Positions 37,561-46,391 of a stretch of DNA of 55,754 bases are shown in pieces. Below the pieces are notes generated by a model. It saw only the letters and a list, made by a program, of their open reading frames with translations. It ran no database searches and was not told the DNA's origin. Location of the stretch: NCBI GenBank assembly GCA_022784065.1, contig JALFUO010000054.1:1-55754 (forward strand). Direction: 5' to 3'. The stretch comes from Bacteroidales bacterium (lineage in GTDB: Bacteria; Bacteroidota; Bacteroidia; Bacteroidales; Bacteroidaceae). Made by a program: the position numbers and the translations under genes. Every line of letters starts with the position of its first letter. The stretch's first letter is position 1.

Positions 37561-37600
37561 GGCTCGGCAGAGTCCAAGCGAGCTTGGACTCTGCCGAGCC
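37561..37600. repeat. Perfect 18-bp-stem hairpin
   Basis: GGCTCGGCAGAGTCCAAG-CGAG-CTTGGACTCTGCCGAGCC, no mismatches. Confidence 0.95.
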
Positions 37601-37707
37601 GCCGCCAAAGGTGCATTTTATATAGACCAATTGGTTGAATTGTGCGTTAAGTGCCTATTGCAAAAGGCGGTACATGCGCCGTGTTCACTGTGCTGGTTGC
37701 ACAAGTG

Positions 37708-38106
37708 GGGCGGGCTGAAATGCCGTGCAAACGAGGGCAATAGAGCTTGCTCGTATTGCCGAGTGCAGCCGACATTATGCAAAGCCCAAATGTTGCACAT
37801 AGCCCCGGGCAACGCCCGGGGGAGCGATGTTGCATTGATTAAAGTGTTGCGCTCTGTAAGAGCAGCCTGCATTATGAGGGGCAACGCCCCGTGTGGCGTT
37901 AAGGGCATTAATGGGTTACGCGCTTTCGGCGCGTGGCATTTTTGTGCCGTCGGCGCAAAAATGCCGATTGTATCAATCGCTGCCTTCGTTTCCCCAGGGC
38001 GTTGCCCTGGGCTATTGGCAACAACTGGGCTTTTCATAATGTCGGCTGCACTCGGCAATTTGAGCAAGCTCAATTGCCCTCGTTTGCACGACATTTCAGC
38101 CCGCCT
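37708..38106. repeat. Giant nested palindrome family Y, copy B (399 bp, P modules in both arms)
   Basis: GGGCGGGCTGAAATGCCGTGCAAACGAGGGCAAT... mirrors ...ATTGCCCTCGTTTGCACGACATTTCAGCCCGCC; about 115-bp arms. Confidence 0.93.
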
Positions 38107-38198
38107 CAATTAAAGTCCCTGCGGCACACCCTAGCCGTGCAGTCTGATTATCTGCGCCCCTACTCGTGGGACCTTATTTTTTTGAACTTTCACACATT

Positions 38199-38237
38199 GA
38201 AAGCCCCAACGCAGAGGCAAATTGCGTTGGGGCTTTC
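38199..38237. terminator. Strong hairpin downstream of the small ORF (possible terminator)
   Basis: GAAAGCCCCAACGCA...TGCGTTGGGGCTTTC, 15-bp perfect stem. Confidence 0.7.
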
Positions 38238-38269
38238 TTCCACTTTTAAAAATCTACCGGGCTGTGGCT

Positions 38270-38440
38270 TTATTCCCAGTAGCCGTCTGGTTCGTTCCAA
38301 TCGGAGCCGCTCCATTCTTTTTCGTTAGAGAGTTGCTCGCTGCCGGACTCTGTTCCGATTTGAAGAGAATCGGCTATCATCCCTTCTGTTTCGACATGCA
38401 CAACGGTCATGTCGGGAGAAATATATTTTTTCTTGTTCAT
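38270..38440 (-). CDS. small hypothetical protein, 56 aa (not in the supplied ORF track)
   Basis: Reverse-strand translation MNKKKYISPDMTVVHVETEGMIADSLQIGTESGSEQLSNEKEWSGSDWNEPDGYWE*; resembles short Bacteroidales peptides beginning MKKKYI.P...V..E. Confidence 0.75.
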   Translation of the reverse strand: MNKKKYISPDMTVVHVETEGMIADSLQIGTESGSEQLSNEKEWSGSDWNEPDGYWE

Positions 38441-38476
38441 ACTGTTCTATTGTTAGCTGATGATTAGTCGATTGGT

Positions 38477-41368
38477 TTATTTCAAGATGACTTTCTTGCC
38501 GTTCACGATGTAAAGGCCCTTCTGTGCCTTGTTCACGCGACGGCCGCTGAGGTCGTAGATCGCCTGCGTTCCCGGCGTTTCGGTTTCGAGCGCATTGATT
38601 CCGGTCGTGGTGCCGTCTTCTTCAAAGAGGAAGCCGCGCACGGGGTTCGTGCCCGTAGTCATGTAAGCCTTGAAGCCGTTGAGGTTCGTGCCGTTGTAAG
38701 GATAGAAACCGATACCCGTTGCGGGGTTGTTTTGCAGCGTGTAGGGGTTGGTTATGCCGGAGGCAACCACGGTGTTCACCTGGCCAGAGAGCGCATTGAC
38801 TTCAATGGGATCCACGTCGGCGGCGGTGGCGAAGCTAAGGCTGCCTGCCGTTTTCACGGCATCGGTATATTTCAGTACCACAGCCGTGCCGGCGGGTATC
38901 GTGCCGCTCACGGGGTTGAGGTGGAGATATTCGCCGTTGATAGTGCCCGTATAAACATCCACGCCTTCAGCGGGAACGGCAAGGGCAACGGGCGTGAAGA
39001 GCGTGCCGTAGTTCACGGCGGAGCTAACGTTTACGGGCAGGGAGGTCACTTCCTCGATTTCCCAGTCGTAGCCTGTGTCACCTACTGCGGGTGCAGAACC
39101 GCCGGCATCGAGTTTGCTTTCACCATTTTCACCATAGATATAGCGCGAACCGCAGCTGATGTGATAGCGGGGAGCGGGAGCGCCCTGACCATCGGTAAAT
39201 GCCACAGTATTGCCTGTGCCGCCCACAGCTTGGAAGCCGTAATTTCCAGCGCCGCTGAAGTTTTGGGTAAAGAGACCATTGGAGTAAGCCACGAGCTTGC
39301 TCTCATTGTCAAGGTAGAAAATCGTAGTGGCGTCAGTGCCTTCGGTCGACATCGTCATTCTGTGGTCGGTGCCCGTGGTTGTGTTCAGCGTGGAGCACAG
39401 ATACTTTGTGCCATTCTTGAAACGATAGAACTTGTCGCGCGCGGGCTGGTTGATAGTAAAGGTGGCCGCGTTTAAAGCAGTTGCAATATCTTTATTTTCA
39501 TTGATGGTTTGCACAGCGGTTTCGTTCGTGATTCCGTTATAGAAAGTGTTAAGGTCATTCACCGAGGTAACATACCCTTCAATGTTTGCAGAGTACTTGT
39601 TCAAACCCTCTCCTACGTATTCAAAGCCATTGTTCAGAACTGCCAATTTTTCTTTCAGAGCGATAGTCGCTTCTGCAAAATCCTTGACTGCGTCGGCATC
39701 TGCGAAATCGCCGGCTTCCTCAATCTGCAGCCGGTTGCCGTCGTCGGCGTTGTTCCAACCCGTCACGGCATTACCCGTGCTCACGTTGTTGTTTTCTTCA
39801 TCTAAATAGCCCGTCGAGATGTTGAGCATTTCCGAGCCCTTGAATTTGATAAAGAAATATCCCTCAATATCTGATTTTTCGACTGTCACGTAATCGGTAG
39901 GCTTATGCACAGGTGCAGCTTTATAGGAAGTCGATTCTGTGATAAATTTCCGCAGTCCCACGCTGTACAAATAAGTATTGCCGTTGCTGAGGGTGACGAA
40001 GGCAAACTGCTGGGCAGTGTTGTTGGGGTCGATTGCGATGTCCTTGTGCACGGCGTTGCCGAGTGTGCCGCCGCACGCGTCGAGGAAGTCCACACCGGTG
40101 GGAGCGTAGAGTGCGCCGCGGGCAACTTCCTTAGGCTTGACCGTGTAAACCTTGGTTGCGAGTATTGGCAGTTCTTCGGGCGTGGACTCTACATAAGTAA
40201 AGACTATTGTCGATCCGTCGTCACCAACCGATGATGAGCTATTCCAAAAACCGAGTTTGCTGCTTCGACTATTCATGTACCACGTGCCCGTGTTGCCTTG
40301 GCGCAGCCAAAAGCCTGTGGTGGGGTGAGCACCGATAGACCATTTGCCATTAGGAGAAGCCTCGGTGGGAATGGGGTCGGTATCGGAGCTTACAGGGTTA
40401 TTGTCATAAACCACTTTTCCGGCACCGACAGCCTTATTATATATATTCAGGCCTTCAAGTACAGGGTCGCCCGTAAAGGCGAAAAGATATGGGGCAGAAT
40501 TGTCGGACGACGCTGCCGATGCATCAAAATAATCATTGGCGCTGTTGTAAGCGGCAAATTTTGTCTTAAGCGTAAACTTATACCACTTTGTGCCCGCAAC
40601 AAACTTTCCTCCCGAAATCGCACCCGGCACAATGGGGAAACTGGACGACAGAGCGACATTAACGTCAAAGGTTTCGGCAGCCGAAACTGTGCCTGTGGGG
40701 AAATCGAAATCAAGCAGCGAGGGGTCTACGTAGGAAGAGAGCAGGCTGCCGACAGGCTTTGTTTGTGGATAGCTGTCACCGACGGCGAGGTTGAACGTTT
40801 CCGAGCCGATTTGAGTATCGTTGTATTTGTAGTTATAGGTAATCGCCACAGTGGAGATTACTTCGATATTGGCCTCGTAAATATGCATTGTGCGGGAACC
40901 TGAAACTCCGCCGCTCCATGTGCAGAGGCTTTTGCCAGACCAACCTGCGTCGATATACTGGTTAGATGCGTTTTTTAAGCCCACGCCCGTGCCCGACACG
41001 TCGAGCGTAATACTTGTGCCTGCATCGGTGAGCGTTACTCTACCGTCGTTGCCTGTGCTTTCAAACGTCAACTGCTTGTTTGTCTTGGCATTGGTGATTT
41101 TCCACTTATCGCCTTCTTGCGTGAAGAGCCACACGAACCTCATGCCGTCAGCGCCAGTGGTGTAAGCAGTCTCGGCCGAAGCCGCCCCTGTTGCGCTGGC
41201 GCATAAATAAGCATTTTGACTGGCCTGCCCTTGGGTCTTGATTACATACTTGCTTCCACTCACGGGTGAAGTGATGGCCGTAGACCCTATGCCTGAAAGC
41301 GTTTCGGTCTGCGCCGCTCCTCCCAGCACGCCGCAAAGCGCGCATAAAAAGAGAAAGAACTTTTTCAT
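38477..41368 (-). CDS. large secreted/surface protein with T9SS-like C-terminal sorting domain
   Basis: Signal peptide MKKFFLFLCALCGVLGGAAQ; C-term TQAIYDLSGRRVNKAQKGLYIVNGKKVILK. Confidence 0.88.
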   Translation of the reverse strand: MKKFFLFLCALCGVLGGAAQTETLSGIGSTAITSPVSGSKYVIKTQGQASQNAYLCASATGAASAETAYTTGADGMRFVWLFTQEGDKWKITNAKTNKQLTFESTGNDGRVTLTDAGTSITLDVSGTGVGLKNASNQYIDAGWSGKSLCTWSGGVSGSRTMHIYEANIEVISTVAITYNYKYNDTQIGSETFNLAVGDSYPQTKPVGSLLSSYVDPSLLDFDFPTGTVSAAETFDVNVALSSSFPIVPGAISGGKFVAGTKWYKFTLKTKFAAYNSANDYFDASAASSDNSAPYLFAFTGDPVLEGLNIYNKAVGAGKVVYDNNPVSSDTDPIPTEASPNGKWSIGAHPTTGFWLRQGNTGTWYMNSRSSKLGFWNSSSSVGDDGSTIVFTYVESTPEELPILATKVYTVKPKEVARGALYAPTGVDFLDACGGTLGNAVHKDIAIDPNNTAQQFAFVTLSNGNTYLYSVGLRKFITESTSYKAAPVHKPTDYVTVEKSDIEGYFFIKFKGSEMLNISTGYLDEENNNVSTGNAVTGWNNADDGNRLQIEEAGDFADADAVKDFAEATIALKEKLAVLNNGFEYVGEGLNKYSANIEGYVTSVNDLNTFYNGITNETAVQTINENKDIATALNAATFTINQPARDKFYRFKNGTKYLCSTLNTTTGTDHRMTMSTEGTDATTIFYLDNESKLVAYSNGLFTQNFSGAGNYGFQAVGGTGNTVAFTDGQGAPAPRYHISCGSRYIYGENGESKLDAGGSAPAVGDTGYDWEIEEVTSLPVNVSSAVNYGTLFTPVALAVPAEGVDVYTGTINGEYLHLNPVSGTIPAGTAVVLKYTDAVKTAGSLSFATAADVDPIEVNALSGQVNTVVASGITNPYTLQNNPATGIGFYPYNGTNLNGFKAYMTTGTNPVRGFLFEEDGTTTGINALETETPGTQAIYDLSGRRVNKAQKGLYIVNGKKVILK

Positions 41369-41424
41369 GGTTTTTGATGAAATGATTTAAAGATATAAAG
41401 AATGTTATAACAATTATTACGGGG

Positions 41425-41456
41425 CAAAAGTACAACTTAAATAAGAAACTGGCAAA
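41425..41456 (-). promoter_or_regulatory. Bacteroidetes promoter for 38477..41368
   Basis: Minus strand TTTG (41456-41453), N20, TACTTTTG (41432-41425). Confidence 0.65.
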
Positions 41457-41843
41457 AATTATTGGCAAAATTATAATGCAACCCAATTTATTCCACTATT
41501 GACAAAAGAAAAATTATGCAGGCAGATGGACGCAACTAACTTATATAATGGTTGGGGCGGGCTTGGTGTGGGTTAGGGCGTACATGATTTTGACAAGTTC
41601 GCGTGCTCTTTCCACAGTAATGTATGATTGCGTTAGGCCGCGCCTTGGGTAAGACCGAAATATGTTTCCTCGCGCGCGCGTTACGCATTATTTTCCCCGA
41701 AAAACCATTCAACCCAGCACTAATTCGCATAACCTCCTGTAATCAAATGGGTTGCAAGTGTATGGTTTGCACCTCAAACCCGTCACTTATGACGGGTTTT
41801 TCTTGTACATGCGCCGTGTTCACTGTGCTGGCTGCACAAGTGT

Positions 41844-42174
41844 GGCGGGCTGAAAGCCCAATTGCTGCACTCAGCCCAGGGCAGCGCCCTGGGTCAACGA
41901 TGTTGCATTGATTAAAGTGTCGCGCTCTGTAAGAGCAACCTGCTTTATGAGGGGCAACGCCCCGTGTGGCGTTAAGGGCGTAATGGGTTACGCGCTTTCG
42001 GCGCGTGGCATTTTTGCGCCGATGCAAAAATGCCGAATGTATCAATCGCGGCCTACGTTCCCCCAGGGCGCTGCCCTGGGCTATGGGCAACATTTGGGCT
42101 TTGCATAATGTCGGCTGCACTCGGCAATACGAGCAAGCTCAATTGCCCTCGTTTGCACGGCATTTCAGCCCGCC
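41844..42174. repeat. Giant nested palindrome family Y, copy C
   Basis: GGCGGGCTGAAAGCCCAATTGCTGC...CCCAGGGCAGCGCCCTGGG arms; P module only in the right-arm loop; 35-bp left flank TACATGCGCCGTGTTCACTGTGCTGG(C/T)TGCACAAGTG shared with copy B. Confidence 0.93.
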
Positions 42175-42284
42175 CCAATCATTTACCGGGCGTTTGTGCA
42201 AATTTGTTCGTATACATGCTCCTTTTCTTGACATTTTCTTTGACATTTTCGGATGCGCTCGGCATAGCCCGTTCCAAGCATCAC

Positions 42285-42367
42285 TATCCGCAAGATAATT
42301 TTCATTATCCGCAAGATATTTTTCATTATCCGCAAGATAATTTTCATTATCCGCAAGATAATTTTTC
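42285..42367. repeat. 4 x 21-bp direct repeats TATCCGCAAGATAATTTTCAT
   Basis: Unit starts at 42285, 42306, 42327 and 42348. Confidence 0.95.
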
Positions 42368-42389
42368 CGCTCATATAAGGTAGTTTTTG

Positions 42390-42470
42390 TTACAAACTTT
42401 GTAACATATATTACAAACTTGCTAACATGCGTTACAAAGTTTGTAACATGTATTAGAAACTTTGTAACAA
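42390..42470. repeat. 21-bp-periodic array, copy C: 4 TTACAAASTTTGTAA palindromes
   Basis: Unit starts at 42390, 42411, 42432 and 42453; in phase (42 bp) with the preceding 21-bp direct repeats. Confidence 0.92.
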
Positions 42471-42728
42471 ACTTTCTCTGCGCAGATGGTGAAAAATAGT
42501 CAGGAGCAAATAAAAAATATCTCCGTGAAAGGAAATTATTTCACGGAGATAATGCGAACGGTGTGCTATGAAAATTGAACGAAAATGGAGGCGTTTTCAA
42601 AACGCCCATACTCGGATGAGCAGGGGCGTTAAGTGCCTTCCAGGCACTTGACACTAATGCATAAGTTATTGTTCGGTAGTGTCAAGTGCCTGGTTTACTT
42701 GTTTACTGGACCATTATTATCATCACTA

Positions 42729-45700
42729 CTACTTCCGCAACACCTTGCGGGTGGCGTTGCCGGTCTTCTCGATATAGACGCCGGGAGGCAGGGAGTTATC
42801 TGCCGCGTCTTGTAGATTTCCTCTTAGGTCGTACACTTTTGGAGTGCCCTGCGCTATTTGCAGGGTCTTTTTTTTTATGTCCGAGCCTGTGTCCTTGGCG
42901 AAGTTGGCGGTAAAGGTGCCAGTCTCGACAGGGATGAAGGAGTAGTTGGCCTCGCGGCTGACGATGCGGCCGTACTGGTCGGTCCAAGTATCGAGGCGAT
43001 AGCCGTCGTTGGGCTGAGCCTGCAAGATGATGCGCTCGCCGGGGCGCACGGTGGCGGGGTTGTCGAGGCCGCTAATCGCTACCGTACCCATGGCTGCATC
43101 GCTGCTCACAACGGTAACGGTGGGCGCAAGGGCGGGGAGCTCGGTGACGTTCACCACAACGTCGTAGACTGGGCGTCCTGCCTCAGCGGTGGCGGGCTTG
43201 GCATCGGTGACGGAGTCCCAGCCGCCGCTCCATGCGCCGTCGAAGCGCAGGCGCACGTGGGTGATGCCGAGCGGCATGTCGTAGGGCAATACGATTTGCA
43301 GCGTGCCGACAGAAACTGTGGCGTTGCCTGCCTGATTCTTATTGCCGCGCACTTCAAGGAACTCGCCCTCGTCGGTGAAGTCGCCGTCGGCATTGAGGTC
43401 GATGTAGGCCGAGAGGCGGCAGTATGACAGTCCTCGGCGGTCGCTGTCGCTCCACGAAAGGGTGAAGCTCGAGCCACGCGGGGCGTTGACGGCCGCCGGC
43501 ACCACGTTGAAGAGCGTTTCGGGCATCTGCGCGGTGGAATAAATCTGCACGGGCGAGCCGCCGTTTTGCGAGACAGACATCTGCACGAGGTACTGCTCAT
43601 AGTTTTGAATGTCGTTGCGGTCGGCCCAGTTCTCGGTCACGGTGCCCCACTTGTTGACCGCAAAGTGCGCGGTGAACTGCGCCGCCTCCTTGCCGTAGTA
43701 AGTATAGGGGTTTTGCGAGGTGACGACATTGCCTGCGGCATCTGTCCATTGCAGGAAGTCGTAGCCCGTGGCCGGCGTGGCCTTGATGGTGACGGCATCG
43801 GCGGAGTTTACGGTCAGTTCCGATGCGCCCTCAATGGCAACCGTGCCTTGGGCGACATCGGCCGTGGCAACGGACACTTGGCGCGGGGCGGTGATGTCGT
43901 CGCGCAGGAGAAGGGCGAGGGTGAGCTGCGTGCCGTCGGTCAGCGCGATTTGCGCTTTCACCGCGCCCGTGGCAGAGGCGGCGGGAATGTCGAAGGCGGC
44001 AGAAGCAACGGTTTCGTCGGCGGCTATCATGCCGTCGCCGTTGAGGTCGATGCCGAAGGAAGCGATTTGCGCGGCGATGTTTTCAGAGAAAACGGGGGCG
44101 AAGCGCTCGCCTCGGTAGGCCGTGAGGGTGGTTTCGGAAGAAAGGTCGGTGGCAAGCCCGAGCGGCAAGTGGAAGACAGTGCCTGCGGCATCGGCAATCG
44201 TGCCGAAATATTTTGCAAAGAGTTCGGGAGCCACGGCGAGGGCATCGCCTTCCGGCTCGGCGGCATACTGCTGCGCATAGTTTTCGGTCCATGCTTCCTC
44301 AAAGGCAAACCATTCGGAGGCGGAGGGCACTGCCTTGCCTGCAACGAGGGCATCGAAGAACTTTTGCCAGCGTGCATAATGGAAGTCTTTGAGCAGGCCG
44401 GCCCACTCGCGGTTGGAGTAGTCGTGCAGGCCGCCCCAGTTGGCAGCGGCTTCCGTGCCCCAAACGGTAATCTGCGTGCGGGCGTTCCATTCCATCCAGT
44501 TGCAATCGGCTGCCGCGCTCCCCTGCCCTGCTTCGGCGGGCACGCGGCGTGCCATCTGCGTCCAGCGGCCGAGACGGAAGCCGCTATCAGTAGCAAGCAG
44601 GCGGTCTTGGTCGAGGATAAGGTTGAGGAAGAGGTCTTTCAGACGCGTGAAGCGTTCGGTGTCCTTAGCGTCGTAGGCGCTGCGGATTTGCTTGAGGAGG
44701 AGGTTGGCCACGTCGGTGAGGCTCTGGCGCGTCACGTCCACGAGGTCGTAGCGCAGATTGTCCGCGCCGGCGGCATTGCTGCCTAATTCTGAGGAAGCGG
44801 CGATGAGCGCGGCGGCGGCGCGGCGCACGTCGTACACATTATAATATATAGCACTCGTGCTCCACGTGGAAACGGAATTGACGGTGAGCGCGGGGCGGGC
44901 GCAAATCACGGGTTCGGAAGTGCCCTGCTGCGAGGTGGGACAGTCGTAGACCGACTGCGCTAACTTTTGCCACGCCTCGGCGGCATCGGCATTGGCTGCG
45001 CCGTAACGCGCTGTGGCATAGCCGTTGAGCCACTCGGCCGAAGAAGCCACCGTGGTCCAAGGCAGTTCAAAGAGCGCGTCGTAAAGCATGGGGTTGGTCT
45101 CGATGCCCTCGGGCGTTGCGCCCACGCCTTTGAGGTTTTGCGGATAGAGGCGCAGGGCATCGTAGTAACCTTGCGTCATCGTCTTCAAACGTCCGTGCAG
45201 GCCTACGCGTCCGCCGAAGTTGTGGAGCATGCAGTAGACCATTTCGTGGCCTCCGTAGCCGTTCCAGTCTTTCCAGCGGGGCACGGCCTCGGAGAAGAGG
45301 TCGAGCACCACGAGCTTGCCTTTCTTGATCGTGTTGAGACATTCCGAGCGCGGGTTCTCGTTCCAACTCTGAATGACCCACTTGGCATCGGGATTTACCT
45401 TATCCATAGCCGTCTGTATGGCGGTGTAGGCGGCAGGCAAGTCCACGCCGCTCGTGTTGCCGCCCTCGTGGAAGGGGTCCATGCTGTAATAAATAGACGT
45501 GCCCATCACCTTCTCAAGCTCTTGATAGTAGAGCGCGGCCATTTCGGCGAAATGGCTGTCGGTGGGGAGCAGGAAGCCGGGGCGTTGGAACTGGCACCAG
45601 CGACCGGGGTCGGCAATGGTCCAGCCTTTCTTGGCGGTGATGTCGTGGGGCACCATGCCGCTGTAACCGGGCAGCACGGGCGTCATGCCTAGTTCGCGCA

Positions 45701-46385
45701 TACGGGCGAGGATATTCTTGGAAAGCGTTTCCTGCCGCGTGTACCACCAGTCTTTGTTCGGTCCGCCCCAACCTTCGAGGTTGTTCATCAGCCACCAGGC
45801 CTGGAAGCCCGGGCCGGCGATGAAGGCATTGATTTCAGAGAGGGAGTAGCCGAGTTTTTCGAGCACGTTTTTCCACACCACGTCGGCTCCGACAAGGGCG
45901 AGCGGCATGTTGATGCCGTGGAGCGCCATCCAGTCAATTTCTTGCTGCCAGCGTTCCCACGTCCAAAAGGCCATGGAATAAGAGAATGTGCAGTAGTTGA
46001 GGTAATAGCGGTAGTCGGCCGTGCAGGCGTGCCGCTCTTCTGCACCAGGCACGGGGAGCGTAGCGGCGGAGAGGTCGGCCGTGAGTCGGTTCCAGGCGAG
46101 ATTGACGTGGGCATAATGGTTGAGATACCAGTTGATGCCGGTTGTAACGGCCGAGATGCTATTGCCCTGAATGCAGGGCTTGCCGTCGCGGGCGGTAATC
46201 ACGAATACGTCTTTGCCGTCGGCAGAAAGCGCAGCGTCGACTTCGGTCACGAAGCGTGCCGACGTGCCTGCGCCGCCGATGCGGTCGAGCAGCGCGCTGA
46301 CGGCTGCTGGATTGATTTCTTTGGCAGATGCCGCAAAGAGGGCGCAAAGCCAAAAGGCGAAGAGGAAAAGGATTTTTGCTTTCAT
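42729..46385 (-). CDS. alpha-N-acetylglucosaminidase (GH89, NAGLU) with GEVED-like domain and T9SS C-terminal signal
   Basis: WQQEIDWMALHGINMPLALVGADVVWKNVL, YSGMVPHDITAKKGW, YYSMDPFHEGGNTSGVDLPAAY; AYIDLNADGDFTDEGEFLEV; C-term KVYDLRGNLQ...PPGVYIEKTGNATRKVLRK. Confidence 0.94.
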   Translation of the reverse strand: MKAKILFLFAFWLCALFAASAKEINPAAVSALLDRIGGAGTSARFVTEVDAALSADGKDVFVITARDGKPCIQGNSISAVTTGINWYLNHYAHVNLAWNRLTADLSAATLPVPGAEERHACTADYRYYLNYCTFSYSMAFWTWERWQQEIDWMALHGINMPLALVGADVVWKNVLEKLGYSLSEINAFIAGPGFQAWWLMNNLEGWGGPNKDWWYTRQETLSKNILARMRELGMTPVLPGYSGMVPHDITAKKGWTIADPGRWCQFQRPGFLLPTDSHFAEMAALYYQELEKVMGTSIYYSMDPFHEGGNTSGVDLPAAYTAIQTAMDKVNPDAKWVIQSWNENPRSECLNTIKKGKLVVLDLFSEAVPRWKDWNGYGGHEMVYCMLHNFGGRVGLHGRLKTMTQGYYDALRLYPQNLKGVGATPEGIETNPMLYDALFELPWTTVASSAEWLNGYATARYGAANADAAEAWQKLAQSVYDCPTSQQGTSEPVICARPALTVNSVSTWSTSAIYYNVYDVRRAAAALIAASSELGSNAAGADNLRYDLVDVTRQSLTDVANLLLKQIRSAYDAKDTERFTRLKDLFLNLILDQDRLLATDSGFRLGRWTQMARRVPAEAGQGSAAADCNWMEWNARTQITVWGTEAAANWGGLHDYSNREWAGLLKDFHYARWQKFFDALVAGKAVPSASEWFAFEEAWTENYAQQYAAEPEGDALAVAPELFAKYFGTIADAAGTVFHLPLGLATDLSSETTLTAYRGERFAPVFSENIAAQIASFGIDLNGDGMIAADETVASAAFDIPAASATGAVKAQIALTDGTQLTLALLLRDDITAPRQVSVATADVAQGTVAIEGASELTVNSADAVTIKATPATGYDFLQWTDAAGNVVTSQNPYTYYGKEAAQFTAHFAVNKWGTVTENWADRNDIQNYEQYLVQMSVSQNGGSPVQIYSTAQMPETLFNVVPAAVNAPRGSSFTLSWSDSDRRGLSYCRLSAYIDLNADGDFTDEGEFLEVRGNKNQAGNATVSVGTLQIVLPYDMPLGITHVRLRFDGAWSGGWDSVTDAKPATAEAGRPVYDVVVNVTELPALAPTVTVVSSDAAMGTVAISGLDNPATVRPGERIILQAQPNDGYRLDTWTDQYGRIVSREANYSFIPVETGTFTANFAKDTGSDIKKKTLQIAQGTPKVYDLRGNLQDAADNSLPPGVYIEKTGNATRKVLRK

Positions 46386-46391
46386 AGTATC

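Noticed and set aside
37553-38113. ORFs of 160-186 aa within giant palindrome B (also 41743-42120, 42005-42383 and 15666-16886 extending into copy A)
   Set aside because: They read through nested inverted repeats on both strands (e.g. SPGRCPGL, RPGVSMPRT strings); structure, not coding, explains the sequence.
42285-42470. CRISPR array
   Set aside because: The period is 21 bp with no unique spacers of 30 bp or more, units degrade gradually, and no cas genes are present.
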